From Theristus sp. LFF4_11 (taxonomy: Eukaryota > Nematoda > Chromadorea > Monhysterida > Xyalidae), in NCBI GenBank assembly GCA_030248135.1, contig JASANC010005158.1, positions 1 to 64,000 on the forward strand: a DNA stretch of 64,000 nt, given 5' to 3'. The translations under genes were made by a program, and so were the position numbers. Every line of letters starts with the position of its first letter. The stretch's first letter is position 1. Shown here one piece after another: positions 24,201-35,900 of this stretch. Under the pieces are notes generated by a model. It had not been told where the DNA came from. It searched no databases and was given only the letters and a program-made list of their open reading frames with translations.

Positions 24201-25165
24201 AGTCGCTTACTTAGGAAGCTCAAACTTAGATCTCCACCAATTTTTAGTCTAAACGAAAGAACATTGCCCTTGTGCGGGAAACGAAACACGAAAGTAAAAA
24301 AAACGAATTTTTGCACTTTTAAAAAGAAGCGCCAGGACTAGGAGCTAGGGTTGTTAAAAAACAAAAATCGTCATTTTTGTGTGTTTTTTTAATTTTTTAA
24401 ATTCAAAAATCAAAGTCAATCAGGGAGTTCGAAGAACCACATATGATATGCAAGCGCCTCCCGAATGACTCCCGTATGGCGGAACTTTGCAGATTTTGTT
24501 TTGGTGACCTCATTTACCCCTTTTCCAAACCGCTACCATGCCTCTGCTTGTGTTTTGACCCCCAAAACGTCACTAATTATCCCCAGCTGAAGTGAAAACA
24601 AACATACCGGCTTGAAATTCGATCAGTTCTGATGATAACGCAACGACAGGATACGAAACAACAACCAGACAACGTAGCGCTTGCAAACGGAGCAGCTCGG
24701 ACGCTCAGAATTAAGACTGCGAAACGAATTGTCACCTTACATATCTGCATTGGAAATGGTAAGCCAAGCTTTGGGACGCTCAAAAACTTCATTGCAGAAG
24801 TTGTTGAAACCTAGAATCAGTCGGTAAAACGGTCCAAAATCGACTGCTGAAGGTTTTACGAGGTACCTAATATCAAAAAAAAATTGTTGAATTTTCAAAA
24901 ATTTGTGCCAAAATTGATTAGTTGATTGCTGAACAATTAGCGAACCGAACCGATTGATCGATGGACCTGACCTCTCATGCACTGTGCGCGCGTATCTTGT
25001 TTCTGGGAACGGGATTCCATTGAAAATTGTTCAATTCCGTGCTGATTAGAGCAGACAATCATTAACGAATGCGGTTGTGTCGCCAAATGCAGTGCAGGCA
25101 GGTGGGCTGTTCACAGGTTTCCAGCAACCAGTTTTCAGATACCAAATAAACTATTTACCAGCATA
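21258..25165. other. Gene-poor stretch with G-rich degenerate repeats
   Basis: No supportable gene. Between 22140 and 24060 there are repeated G-rich blocks with GGGGGGTGCACGGGCAG, GAGGGGGGTATGGTACCG and TGCCCGTGCACGGGCAG, mostly of one strand. A fragment GGATTAGGTTTAGGAACCTAC at about 23455 also appears in the 32.4-33.0 kb foldback element. These look like decayed mobile DNA, but ends cannot be defined by eye. Confidence 0.55.
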
Positions 25166-25617
25166 CCGTATTACCCCCATTAAACCCCCCCCCACCATTA
25201 ATCCCCCCCCCCCACCAATAAACCCCCACCCCCCCGACCAGTTTCCAAATAATCCCCCCCCCACAAATAATCCCCCATGGGGGATTATTGGAGACCTGTT
25301 TGAAACACATACCCAGCGAATTCAGTGGCTGGTTGCAGTGAAAATGATGAAATTGTGCTACCAAAGGCCCCAAATGGGTGAGTTTATAGTAATTTCATTA
25401 CAAAAGGCTGTTATAAAAGGAAATTTCTATGTAGAGTAGAAGTTTCTGCGACTTTCTTGCCTGCCATGCAAGGTATTTTTGCCATTTTTCAACAAACCCT
25501 AGAATTTTTTTGTAAATAAACCCCCCCCCCACAATAATCCCCCCCACCAATAAACCCCCCACCCCTAAAAGTCGCTGACGTATTAATCCCCCATGGGGTT
25601 TGTTGGGGGTAATACGG
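25166..25617 (-). mobile_element. Poly-G MITE family 1, copy 2
   Basis: Inverted relative to the copy at 9966: C-runs on the plus strand, with the same middle (GCTACCAAAGGCCCCAAATG). Ends are CCGTATTACCCCCATTAAAC and GGGGGTAATACGG, flanked by TA on both sides. Length is about 452 bp. No coding capacity. Confidence 0.88.
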
Positions 25618-25683
25618 TACGTAACTGGTTAATCGGAGTTTCGATTGCGAATTTTTAATGAGGTACGTGTACGTGACACCAGC

Positions 25684-26317
25684 TCACTGATTGCTGCGCA
25701 ATGAATGAATATCGCCATATCGAAATGAATGCAAATTTAGCAGTCTCAGAGTTCTACCCATTGCAGTCTGTGAGTTCCAAACTGTTGGGTTTTCACGTTT
25801 TGCTCGTGTTCTTGATTTTGGATATTTTTGTATTAGTTTGTTGAACGTCATGAAGAAGTCAACGTGTTTGTTCATGCATTTTCTGGTTGCTAGTGCACTT
25901 TCACAAATAATTTCTGGAGGAATTTGGCCGTCAGAAAATATCCGTTTGTCTGGTTCTCTTTGAAATTTCGCTCTAAAAACAGTCTTTAAAATTTCTCTAA
26001 TTTTTCTGTTTATTTCTCTGTGATGCTGCCGTGCTTCACAAAACCGTCTGTTTTCAGTGTACGAGCTCAAGATGCGTACGACGATGTTACAACAGGAGTA
26101 TGCAAGTGATGCTTGTGCAATTAATGGTAAACATGTTGCCTGAAGTCAGGTATATCAAATGACTTTTTGAGGCAACTGGGCACATCGCACACATTTTCAG
26201 ACGTCGTTCGTTTTGGCGGTCTCTGTGAAGATCAAAACACTCATGGCATGAGATGGTATTGCAATCACCAGTGTCAACAAGTGCTACAGTTCTTAATATT
26301 TGAAATTTTCTAAGCAT
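25684..26317 (-). CDS. Hypothetical protein with CxxC pairs
   Basis: I do not recognise this. From an ATG at 26317 the frame reads MLRKFQILRTVALVDTGDC and ISCHECFDLHRDRQNERR, then MCAMCP. A 43 bp GT-AG intron (GTAACATCG to AAAACAG, about 26050-26095) joins it in frame to a second open frame. That frame has REINRKIREILKTVFRAKFQ, FSDGQIPPEIICESALATRK and a basic end, stop at 25684. Two CxxC pairs could bind zinc. Total is about 200 residues. It would be divergent from the Cys-rich gene that begins 106 bp away. The evidence is only open frame plus a plausible intron. Confidence 0.35.
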
Positions 26318-26423
26318 GGTCCTGTGTTTTACGACATGTTTTTTTTGTTTTCAGGCATGTCCAAGGAGTCCCACGGTTCCGCCATCCACGTCTAAGTTTG
26401 TCTACATTGAATGCGCTTATTCG

Positions 26424-27589
26424 ATGTTGAACGTGTTCTATGCGCTGTGTCTAGCACAGAGTGTGGACGCATTCGAAATGAAATGCATTTGCTACGACGA
26501 AGATGGCCAGAGGTCAGCGCTTTTTATCAGACGTTATTTGAAGATCATAATTTTACATCTAATAGTAGCTAAAAACCTACAAACGTTTTAGATGCGAACG
26601 ACCAAAAAATCAGTTGCGTGATGTTGAAGAAGAGTTTCAGCTTTGGTGCACAGGTTTGCGTTGCTGAGAATGTTTATATACAAGTGTAAAAGCAAATCAT
26701 GCATAGCGGTTTCTTCAAGTCTGAAAAAAATTGACTTCCTGTAGATCTGTGTCCGACTAACGATGCCAGCTGCAGTTTTCCACTGTTTCAAGAAAGCGCC
26801 TGGACGTTTGAACTGCAGCACACATTTCAAACTGTGCCAACGCCGGGAGTATGTGAAGCGCAATACGAAATGCTGCGTATGTGGTGATGATGTTCAGCCA
26901 TGTTTTAAAATAATGTTGGGGGAGTTCGCTAACGCGCCTCCCACGACAAATATGATTTGATTATTGGCATTTTGTTTGATACACATGGCATGGACATTCC
27001 AGTATCGAATGTCCAATTCGGTGGACTGTGCTCAAACGAACTGGTGCAAACCGATCCGGCACTTCATGCGATACGCACTGCTTGTGCCCAAAAATGTTGG
27101 CGCAAGGAAGCATTCGATTGTCAAGGCGACCACTTTGCGAAACCGGTCGCTATCGGTTGTACGAAGCTCATGAAGCACAATGAAGAGCTGTCGAAACAAG
27201 ACGTTACGATGCCTTCGCAAATCAAATTCACATGCCACTGTGCCTACGATAACTTTCAGTAATTGCAGTTTTTTCTTTTTGTCGAACATCATTACGTTGT
27301 TTCTTTTGCTTGGTTTTTAGATTGTGCGAAATCGCGGACAACAATTTGGAGGACGTCGTAAGATTGGTGTCGAGTTCACCAGCCTGTGACGACGGTGGTG
27401 GGTGAGAGCGCCTTGTTGCAGTAAACAAAGTCAATCATACTGTACTCAAATGAAGTCAACCTTACTTGGTGATTCATACTGTAACACAATAATTGCTCAA
27501 ATTCACCGTGCACTGCGCATTGTTGCAGCAACATCCGCTACGGCTGTACTGATTGTGACCGCAAACTTCAACCAGTGGCTGACGATTGA
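26424..27589 (+). CDS. Secreted cysteine-rich protein, unknown family
   Basis: Starts at 26424 with a signal-peptide-like MLNVFYALCLAQSVDA, then FEMKCICYDEDGQ. Six exons join in frame. They are 26424-26512, 26592 to about 26654, 26776 to about 26886, about 27000-27257, about 27321-27401 and 27529-27589. The body contains QLWCTG, FHCFKKAPGRLNCS, THFKLCQRRE, KCCVC, FGGLCSNELVQTDPALHA, IRTACAQKCW, KFTCHCAYDNFQLC and a YGCTDCDRK end before TGA at 27587. More than fifteen cysteines in about 200 residues indicate an extracellular disulfide-rich protein. It is neither Kunitz nor ShK by spacing. Two tandem AATAAA signals follow at 27829. Splice sites at the 26776 and 27000 exons were chosen because they keep the Cys-rich frame open. 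Confidence 0.6.
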
Positions 27590-27828
27590 AACGATCGATG
27601 AACTGGCACCGCCGACCATAAGAATGACGCCATTATGGCTGCCTTGGTCCGTGCCAATGTGGACACCGCAAGTGTTGTATTTGGAGAACACAGCGCAGCT
27701 TCTGTTCATTGGTGACGTGCAAGATGTCATGGAACGTGACAAAGGTGGGCTTGTTAAAATGCACTTTTTGGGTGCGCATGCTGAAAAACCTCAATTGTTT
27801 GCAGTTATTGCAGTGTACAGCATGGCCT

Positions 27829-27838
27829 AATAAATAAA
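27829..27838 (+). terminator. Polyadenylation signal
   Basis: Two overlapping AATAAA hexamers (AATAAATAAA), about 240 bases after the stop of the Cys-rich gene. They are a likely 3' end for it. Confidence 0.5.
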
Positions 27839-28139
27839 ACAGTCCTTGTGTTCTCGATCAAGGCGGGGTCCATCGCAGACTTGGAGTTGTCTTTCCAGAC
27901 AGATCATTTCCAATCGCCTGTGCAAAGGAGAAAGGATAAACAGAATAGCGCGAAGAATCAATTGATTAAAAAACAATAGTCCAATTTGACGCACAACTGA
28001 ACGTATTTTTTCTGTCAAGCAAATTTCGCGCGCTACACGTACTTGCACCCTGAAAAAAGCTGCCATGTTTACTCGGCCGTTCTGTAGCTTTTAGTTAGCT
28101 CTATTTCTGATCCGCACAAGTCACATTTTTGTACAGTCA

Positions 28140-28330
28140 GTAAAAAAATTGCACTTGCAAAAAATCGCAAAAATTCAAGTTTTTTTTTCTATTTGCGCAC
28201 CGCGCCCTGAAAGTGACCTTTGGGATTATTGTGGTGGCTCAATTCACAAACTCGAAGCGCTTTGATTAGTAGAATGTCTCCTATCCCGACAACATTTGAT
28301 TATAGAGTTTTCAATCCCCCCAAATTTTGC
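28140..28330 (-). repeat. Diverged copy of the foldback-element arm
   Basis: Compared with the right arm of the 3.1 kb foldback (about 55140-55290), this stretch shares in order AAAAATCGCAAAAA, GCGCACC/CGCACCC, GACCTTT, GAAGCGC(C/T)TTGATTAGT and AGAATGTC(C/T)C. Similarity is patchy but colinear. It overlaps the proposed start of the kelch gene. Confidence 0.6.
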
Positions 28331-29672
28331 CGGTCCCTCCTGTTGCGTGCAAACGATGGTAGCAAGGTGAGACGATTAGCTGTTTTGAATGTTTGCAACA
28401 TTTCTGTGTACGCTGATTGTGTTGTTCAGGTGTGCAACTGTTCGATGCGGCCACGGGAGAATGGACGTACATTCAGCCATCGGAGTTGAACCGCTATCGA
28501 TCGCAGGCGCTGTGGTTTGCAGAGCGCAGTGTGCTGCTGCTGTGTGGCTGTGTCACGCTGGCACACGCACGATGCAGCAACACATGCGACATGCTGCTCA
28601 TTGATGACAACGCGTCCACCAACCAGTGGATGACCGTCGATGTGCCCATTGATGTTTGCCTCAGCAACAACGTCGCCGTCGCACATAACGTGAACAAAAT
28701 GCTGTTTGTTGACTTTTTTCAAACGACAACACAACAGACATTAGTAACAATTTCCCGCAGTTTGCTACTATAAATCGCAGCAAATAAAATACGTTCATTG
28801 TTAGGGTGATGCGTATGTTATGGGCGGCATGTGTGCTGGCTGGCGATCGGCGCATCGGTGAGATTATGATGCCAGATTATGTTTGTTTGCAGAAATTGAT
28901 TGACTGAATTAGTTAAGCGGCATTCATGAAACAATATTTAATGACCGCGTAGCTATGTTTTATGTTTTAATACTGCTTCATGAATGCACCTAATGGAAAA
29001 ACCCGTTCTGGACTGCGTCTTCTCAGAAACGAATATTTCCTTAGGTACAACTTTGCAACAAACCAGTGGACACGTGTTCCCGATTTGAACGAGCCTCGCA
29101 TGGACGCAGCGGCCACGTCGGATGGCGAGTTCATCTATGTCTGTGGGGGTGTGTGTCGCTGAAAACAACTGGCTCTCAATAACTTTGATTCTTTTTCGGC
29201 TTTCTCCTTCTATTTTGCATTCGTTTGCAGGTCAAACAGGCTCCGGGTTGACCACAACATGCGAACGCTCGTCCAACCCAGATGCTGGATGGGAATACAT
29301 GCCGGATATGCCAGGGCCTGCCAGATTCAACTTTCAACTGGTATCAATTTTTGCAGCCAATCAATCTGTGCGCCTTATTTTCCAACGTTTATTGCGTTTG
29401 ACCAAGAACACTTTAACGTGCAGGTGTCGGTTGGATTCAAGAAACTGCTGGCAATGGGCGGTCAACATGACGAGCGAGACTTTTGGTGTTACTTTTTCGG
29501 CTGCTCCATGCAGCTGGATCGGATCGACTATTTCGATGGCAACTACTGGCAAGACTGGGATGTCCGTTTAAGAAACCCGACCAGTGCACTGGCTGCCGTT
29601 AGCATTCCGCTTACTCCAGACGTTCGACAACACTTTGAACAGTATCTCGAGGGTGAGTTTTATCGAGTATAG
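28274..29672 (+). CDS. Kelch-repeat protein
   Basis: Kelch repeats build a beta-propeller, often a substrate adaptor or actin-binding scaffold. Exons read: VQLFDAATGEWTYIQPSELN, RSQALWFAERSVLLLCG and ASTNQWMTVDVPIDVC (28432 to about 28705); then GDAYVMGGMCAGWRS (about 28805-28858). NFATNQWTRVPDLNEPRMDA with EFIYVCGG follows (29044-29148), then GSGLTTTCERSSNPDAGWEY MPDMPGPARF (29230-29340). The last exon begins VSVGFKKLLAMGGQHDERDF and stops at 29672. The YVxGG, W and MP spacing of kelch blades is clear. No BTB or BACK domain is seen upstream. The ATG chosen at 28274 lies inside transposon-derived sequence, so the true 5' end may be elsewhere. Confidence 0.75.
28923..28990. repeat. Small palindromic element, copy 2 (kelch intron)
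   Basis: Begins ATTCATGAAACA and ends CTTCATGAATG, with GACCGCGTAGCTATG inside. It matches the element at 18628 in ends, core and the trailing CACCT. It sits within the intron before the exon carrying NFATNQW. Confidence 0.75.
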
Positions 29673-29931
29673 ACGGCAAGCAAGCCCCATGGTGTGAAAG
29701 TGATGTTCAATTTTATTGTTTTCCTGAGTAGAAACTGGGCGCAAAACATGTTTAAAATCAGTTATTTTTTTACAACTGAGTGATGACTGATCAGTACACA
29801 AAAATTGCACCAAAAGTGCTTGCCCGTATAATACTGTTTAACAATAATAACAAACAACAACAACAAACGATAACAACAAAACCAGCGAAACAAACCCCAA
29901 GCACCAGTTGCGAACGTTCCAACAGCTTTTT

Positions 29932-32900
29932 TTAGTCTCTCCTTCCACAGCAAATGAATCTGTCTTGCTTTTTACTGAACAAACAGCTGGTATGCGTGAT
30001 GGAGGAGTTCAACAACGATGATTTTCGTCGTTGCTCGCATTTTTGAGCGGCGAAGGGGCTGCACGGCGATGGGTATGGATGCAGCGGCCGGTAGTCAGAC
30101 TGGTTGGAGCAATCTGAAATCTTTGAACTCAGTTCAGAAAAGATCGAATAGAAAGTATAACACACTCACCAGCAGCGTCACCGGTACTGGCATCGAATTC
30201 GGTGGCAGTTATGCTGTCTGATTTATTGTCACTGCTTTTACGCGCTTGACTCTTCTGTGAAAGCGTCGTGCAACAAATGAACTGATTGTCAGCGTTTGTA
30301 TAGAGACAAGCCGAACTGGCTGGACACGCCTGCAATAGGTTGTTCAAAGTGTTGAAATGCACACTATCCAAGCGTTTCCTTAGTTTGTACAGTTGCATCG
30401 AATCCAACCTGTGGGGTGCCAAGCAGTGCACTAGGGCTGCACGGTCGATAAGTGCCACGGTCGCCGTACAGTGGCAATAAGCCAGCCGGTTGTGGTGGAC
30501 AGATGTCTGGTAGCAAAAGGACACAAATAGAAAATTAAGAAAAAACCTGGAAAAATCGAAACAGAAACTGACTTGGTTTGAGCTGGGTCGACGTCGCCCC
30601 ACAACAGACGTATCTTCCGAGCACTTCCGCGTACTGACAAAAGTTGTTCTCACCACAGTCGGCGCCCGTTCCCGATGGGCTGCAGAAGCGATACAACTGG
30701 CCGGCGTCGCCACTGACTGGCTTCAGTTTGGGTGGACAAACTGCAATTTACCAACGGTGCACGTCTAACAGCAGTTTGCATTTACGAGGTTTATTACTGT
30801 AAAGTCTTGCATTTAAGGTTCCTCCCACTTATAAGACCCCCACCCAAAAGTGGGCGGAGTGTCACATGGCGGGAAACAAAAAAAACTCAAAATTTTGACT
30901 TGGTCGAAATCCCGCTCCGTTTATAAGACCCGGAAGTCCTAATCTTTGCTTTATAAGACCTCCTCCCGCTTATACGGTTGTCACACAAAATTCCGCTTTT
31001 TTCAGAAATTTTTGATTTTCAAATTTATATAAGGAGACCTTATATGCAAGACTTTACGGTACTTGACCACGTTGTGACTGTCAACATGTTCTTGTTTCAA
31101 GTCTGGAAGCGTACAGTCAGTTGCGCAACCAGATTCCAATCATCACCAACTGTCTTGTCGCTCAATCTGGCTGGCTTCTTCGCAGCAGAAGAAAGAGTTG
31201 GTTGAGCTGCTCGTTGAGTACCAGCAGAAGTAACCGGCCGGACAAGAGCCAGGCAGGTTGGGCGTGCACTGTCGCGGCTGCAGCGTCACCGAGCTCACGA
31301 ATGGGCGGCTGTTGGCAGGGCACAAAGCTGCACAAAATAATGCAGCACATAAAGCGACTAGTCATTCCTGTGCGGACGCACTTTCGCGTTCTATTTCAAA
31401 GCTGTCCTTCCGTGTCACCAACCTTTGTAATCATTCGGTGTTCCACAGCAAACGTTTTGTTCAAGCAGTTCACTATTCAAACAGCGATAGTCTGTAGGAC
31501 AGCCGTTGCTGGCAGCCCCGACAGCGCCGATTCGAGTGCACGCTGTCAGTTGGCCGCCTTGTTGACTGAAGAACACCATCTCACCGCTCGGGCAGGCTAA
31601 AAAAAGCGCAGAAACACTGCATTCGTGTTTTTAAAAAAGGATTTTTTTATTCCCAGTTTTTGCATTGACCGATATTATAACAATTGTATAACTGACCTGC
31701 CGAGAGACAGTAATTCTGGCACTGCGCTTTCGTCGGGAAATTGTTTCGATTGCCCGCACAGCCGTTGTATGTGAACTCCTCGCAGGTTTTCGAGTTGCCG
31801 TTGAAGAAGTACCGCGGTATGGTCGTGGCCGTGCAGCGTGTTCCGTAGTCTTTGTACTGACTGCACACGTATGCTGCAACGTTTCATTGTTTCTTCACGC
31901 TGTTCTGTTTTATTTTTTCGTCACCTTTGGGGAAGTGCACAAAGAGAAGCAAGTTGCATCTGGGCACACAGCCATCAGCGATGCACTGGCTGTCTTTATT
32001 GCGACGTGTAGCGTCAGCCAGCAGCCACCACCAAGCAACAGATTGCACACGTACTTTTGGTGGGGCAGCAACGACTCTCGGCTCGAACGCCCATCTGCGT
32101 TTGGACGCTGATCGCCGTGCAGAAATGTGTCGCCGGGCACTGCTCGTCGCTGCTGCACGAATGGTCGACGCCGTTCGATTCCGTGTACGGACGACCTCCA
32201 TCCGGACAGGCTGTGCGATGCAAGGAAACCATGTGATCCACAGGCTCATCGGTTTGTTATCTCACCCACCCGTGCCACGGTGCGGTGCAGTGCAACGTGG
32301 TGAATGTGTGGCCGTGTGCTGAAGATTTGCGCAAATCTAAAAAACCGCGTCCTGACCTCACGGCGGCAGATTCACCACGTTCCACCCGTACCGTCGCACA
32401 CCGGTGGCCATCGCATAAACGAACTTACAACGGCGCTCTTTACTTTTACGTGGCCCAACGCAAAATGAATGGCCCATCGCAAAATGAGTGGCCCATCGCA
32501 AAATGAATGGCCCATCGCAAAATGAGTGGCCCATCGCAAAATGAATGGCCCGTCGCAAAATGAGTGGCCCATCGCAAAATGAGTAGGTTCCAAATCCTAA
32601 ACCTAATCCTAATCATAAGCGAAGCCTTTTGGTTAAAGTGAAAATGTTGCTTGCAATGAGTCATTGTAGGTTCCTAATCCTAAACCTAAGCCAAGCCTTT
32701 TTGATAAGGTGAAATTGATCATTTTCACCTTATCAAAAAGGTTTGGCTTAGGATTAGGTTCAGGAACCTACGACTCATTGCAAGCAACATTTTTCACCTT
32801 ATCCAAAAGGCTTGGCTTTGGATTAGGAACCTACAACGACTCATTGCAAGCAACCTCAGATCAAAAATCACTTTTAAGAATGTATACAAATCGTTGGGCC

Positions 32901-35900
32901 ATTCATTTTGTGTTGGGCCACATATTTTGTGTAGGGCCATTCATTTTGCGATGGGCCATTCATTTTGCGATGGGCCATTCATTTTGTCTTGGGCCACGCA
33001 TTAGTAAAGAGCGCCCTTACTGTACTCACCACCCATGGCGCAATAATCGTTACAATCTGACTGTGTCGCGAAATTGTTGCTGTTCCCGTCGCAGCCTTTG
33101 TAATCAAACGTCTGGCATTTGCGAGTGGTCGAGTCGTAGTGCCACCGGGTCACTGTTGGGCCGCACTCCCGGCCGGCGTGGCTGTTTAGTGAGCAGGTGT
33201 ACGCTGAAGAAACGCAAACACACCAAAGTTTAAGTTAATTTCAAGACGTTCGAGACGCAATTCAACTCATTTTTTGTTCAAAAGAGTTATAACAAACTTT
33301 TTCCACCAGTTTCAATGACGCCCGAACGAATCTATAACTGAAACAACAAAAATGATAGTATTCACCCTGATTAGGGCAGCATCCGTACGTGTCGCCGTCG
33401 TAGAAGCAATAATAATTGGAGGGACACGGCGAAATGACGCCCGTCGATCCGCCGCACACGATGTAATTGGCGTTCGCGTCTGTCAGCGCTTTGCCTTGGA
33501 TGCAGCGGGGTTCAACTGAAAAGCGTGAAATAAAAATACATACTCATTATCGTGCTTTAGGACAGAAAAGGCAACGGAACGCACCTTTGACGTCCTTGCA
33601 GAACGACTGACAATCGTTGTATTCAGCGAAGTTGTTCGCATTGCCCTGACAGCCACTGTACGAGAACTCCTCGCAGTTGCCAGTGACCGCATTGAACCAC
33701 CAGCGAGTGCTGAACGCACCACAGCTGCCGACCGACTGTGACAGCTTGCAGACAAACTCTGGAGAAAATAGCTGCAGACATCATTACGCGAAAGCAATTC
33801 AATCGAATAGTCAGTCGGTGGGTGAATTGTGAATTGAATGGAAAACAACAGAAAACCAGTTCTAAACGCAACGCAGCTAACGTGGTCGTGGACAACAGAG
33901 GTTACTCTTGCACTGGTGCGTTGTCGGACAACGCCCGTCACTGCTGCACCGGACGTTCTGTACTCCAGTCGAGTCTTTCAGTGGCAGGCCCGCTTTGCAA
34001 ACCGCTGCAGTAAAACTGAATGTAAATGAATTGAGGTCTAGTTGTAAAAAATGGAAAAACAAACGAACTAACTTCTCGAGCAATACAGTTCGCAGTCATT
34101 CTCGGACATGAAGTTGTTGAAGTTGCCAGCCTGTCCGTAGTAGGTAAATGGACGGCAACGACTGGCGGTGCGGTCGTAGTAGAAACGGGCGTACGTCTCC
34201 GAAGTGGCACCGCTCTTTTGACCCGGATCGTACTGCGTGATTGGGGCCAGCTCGAGAAAACGATACACAATGCCGCCCGCTTGTGAACAGATGTAATCTG
34301 CAACGGAGAAAATGCTATTGAAGAAAAGTCTCAAAACGTAAACGTTGGTTAATAAAAAGGCGGCAGAAAAAACTATTGCACTAACCAACGGTAGGGCAAC
34401 AGAAATTTCTGGTTCCAATTGCTTGACACTCATATTTGAGACCACACGTTGTTGCAGAACCTGTGGATCCAGAATCACACGACTTTGGGCCAGCCATCAT
34501 CAAGCCACTCTCTGTTGAAAGGCCAGGGTCTGCTTCGGCTGAATAGTCCGGTCGACCTCGTTCACAAGCTGAAGAGATTGAACAGACGAAAAAAGTAACA
34601 TTTTTTGTGAATCATAAACATTTATTTTTGAATGCAATTTCTTTAACTATTTGGCTTTGTAGTCTTGTTCCCCGCGCCCTTTCGCATGTTCACCTTGTGT
34701 GCAATAACTCTCGCAGTGTTCTTTCGTTTCAAAATTGTTGGCGTTTCCCTTTGCACCCCTGTAGTTGAACGTTTTGCATTCACCGGTGACCGTGTTGTGG
34801 TAGTAGCGTTGTATGGTTGCTCCACCCCCTTTCGGAAACTGTCCTTCTTCGTACGGCTGTGTGCAGGCAAACGCTGAAAGCGACGTTTATAAGCTTTTAA
34901 AATTACACAAAAAGGTAAGCAAAAAACCAATCAAGGATAACGTGAATTGTGATAATGACAACAGAAATTCAAAAGTTCAGTTTTATGCTAAAAATTATGC
35001 AACGGGCAATTTACCTAGATTTTAAAATTAAAAATTTCAAAGTTTTCCAACCGCGTGAAGGACAACAGAAGTTTGTCTGAACGTCCGAGCACTGTGCGTC
35101 CCGGCAGATGCAATCGTACGTGTACGGACAGCCGTAGCCGTTGGTCACGAGACAAAAGTTTTGCACGTTGCCGTCACTGTATTTCAACTTTGTCTCTTCA
35201 CCGTTTATTGGGCAGCCGCCTGAAATTGAAAAAATGCTATCATCACCTTTTTTAATGTTCGTAAGTTTACCGCATCAGCTTACGGTTGGGGAATTACCAG
35301 CTTGTCAAATATTAGCAGACACCGTTGAAACTCAGCAGAACTTGAGTAGAAATACATGTAGGCAATAACAACAAAAAGCCAACGCGATCCAAAACGAAGT
35401 GCGATGTTTGGATCAACGAACATAAATACCGTATTTTTTTAGCAAAGACAGAAACTACATAAAATTGATGTTCAGCGTTTTTACTGCTTGCACGCACCGT
35501 AATTGATGCAGACGAGTCCGTCGGGCGTGGGAAACGGGTCCTGGTTGTTCGCACATCGACACGTGCCACTGGAGCAGTAGGAGCCCGGCCAGACGGCGCT
35601 GCACTGGCGCTCCTCGGAACAGCCGGCTTCACCCGGGTTGATCTCTGAATGAAGCGTTTGTTTATTTTTGGAAACGAAATGAAGCAACCCGGTCAGAATT
35701 TCATCAACTAAGGACAAAACGCGTTTAACTGCGCTTGAACCCATCCATGCGCATAGTTTTTGCGCTTTTCACTGATTGCACTCAGCAACAATGTTGCATG
35801 TTCTGCGAACGGACTTCTCCAGCAGTATCCGTCGATGTCAACGTAGCTCGTGAGACAGGCGCACCGTTTGTTGCTGGCGCAGTAGCTGCCGCTGCCACAT

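Noticed and set aside
27529..27830. Plus-strand frame continuing to 27830 as a first kelch blade
   Set aside because: The frame that continues the Cys-rich gene in phase stops at 27589; the longer frame needs no known junction and lacks kelch Gly-Gly motifs.
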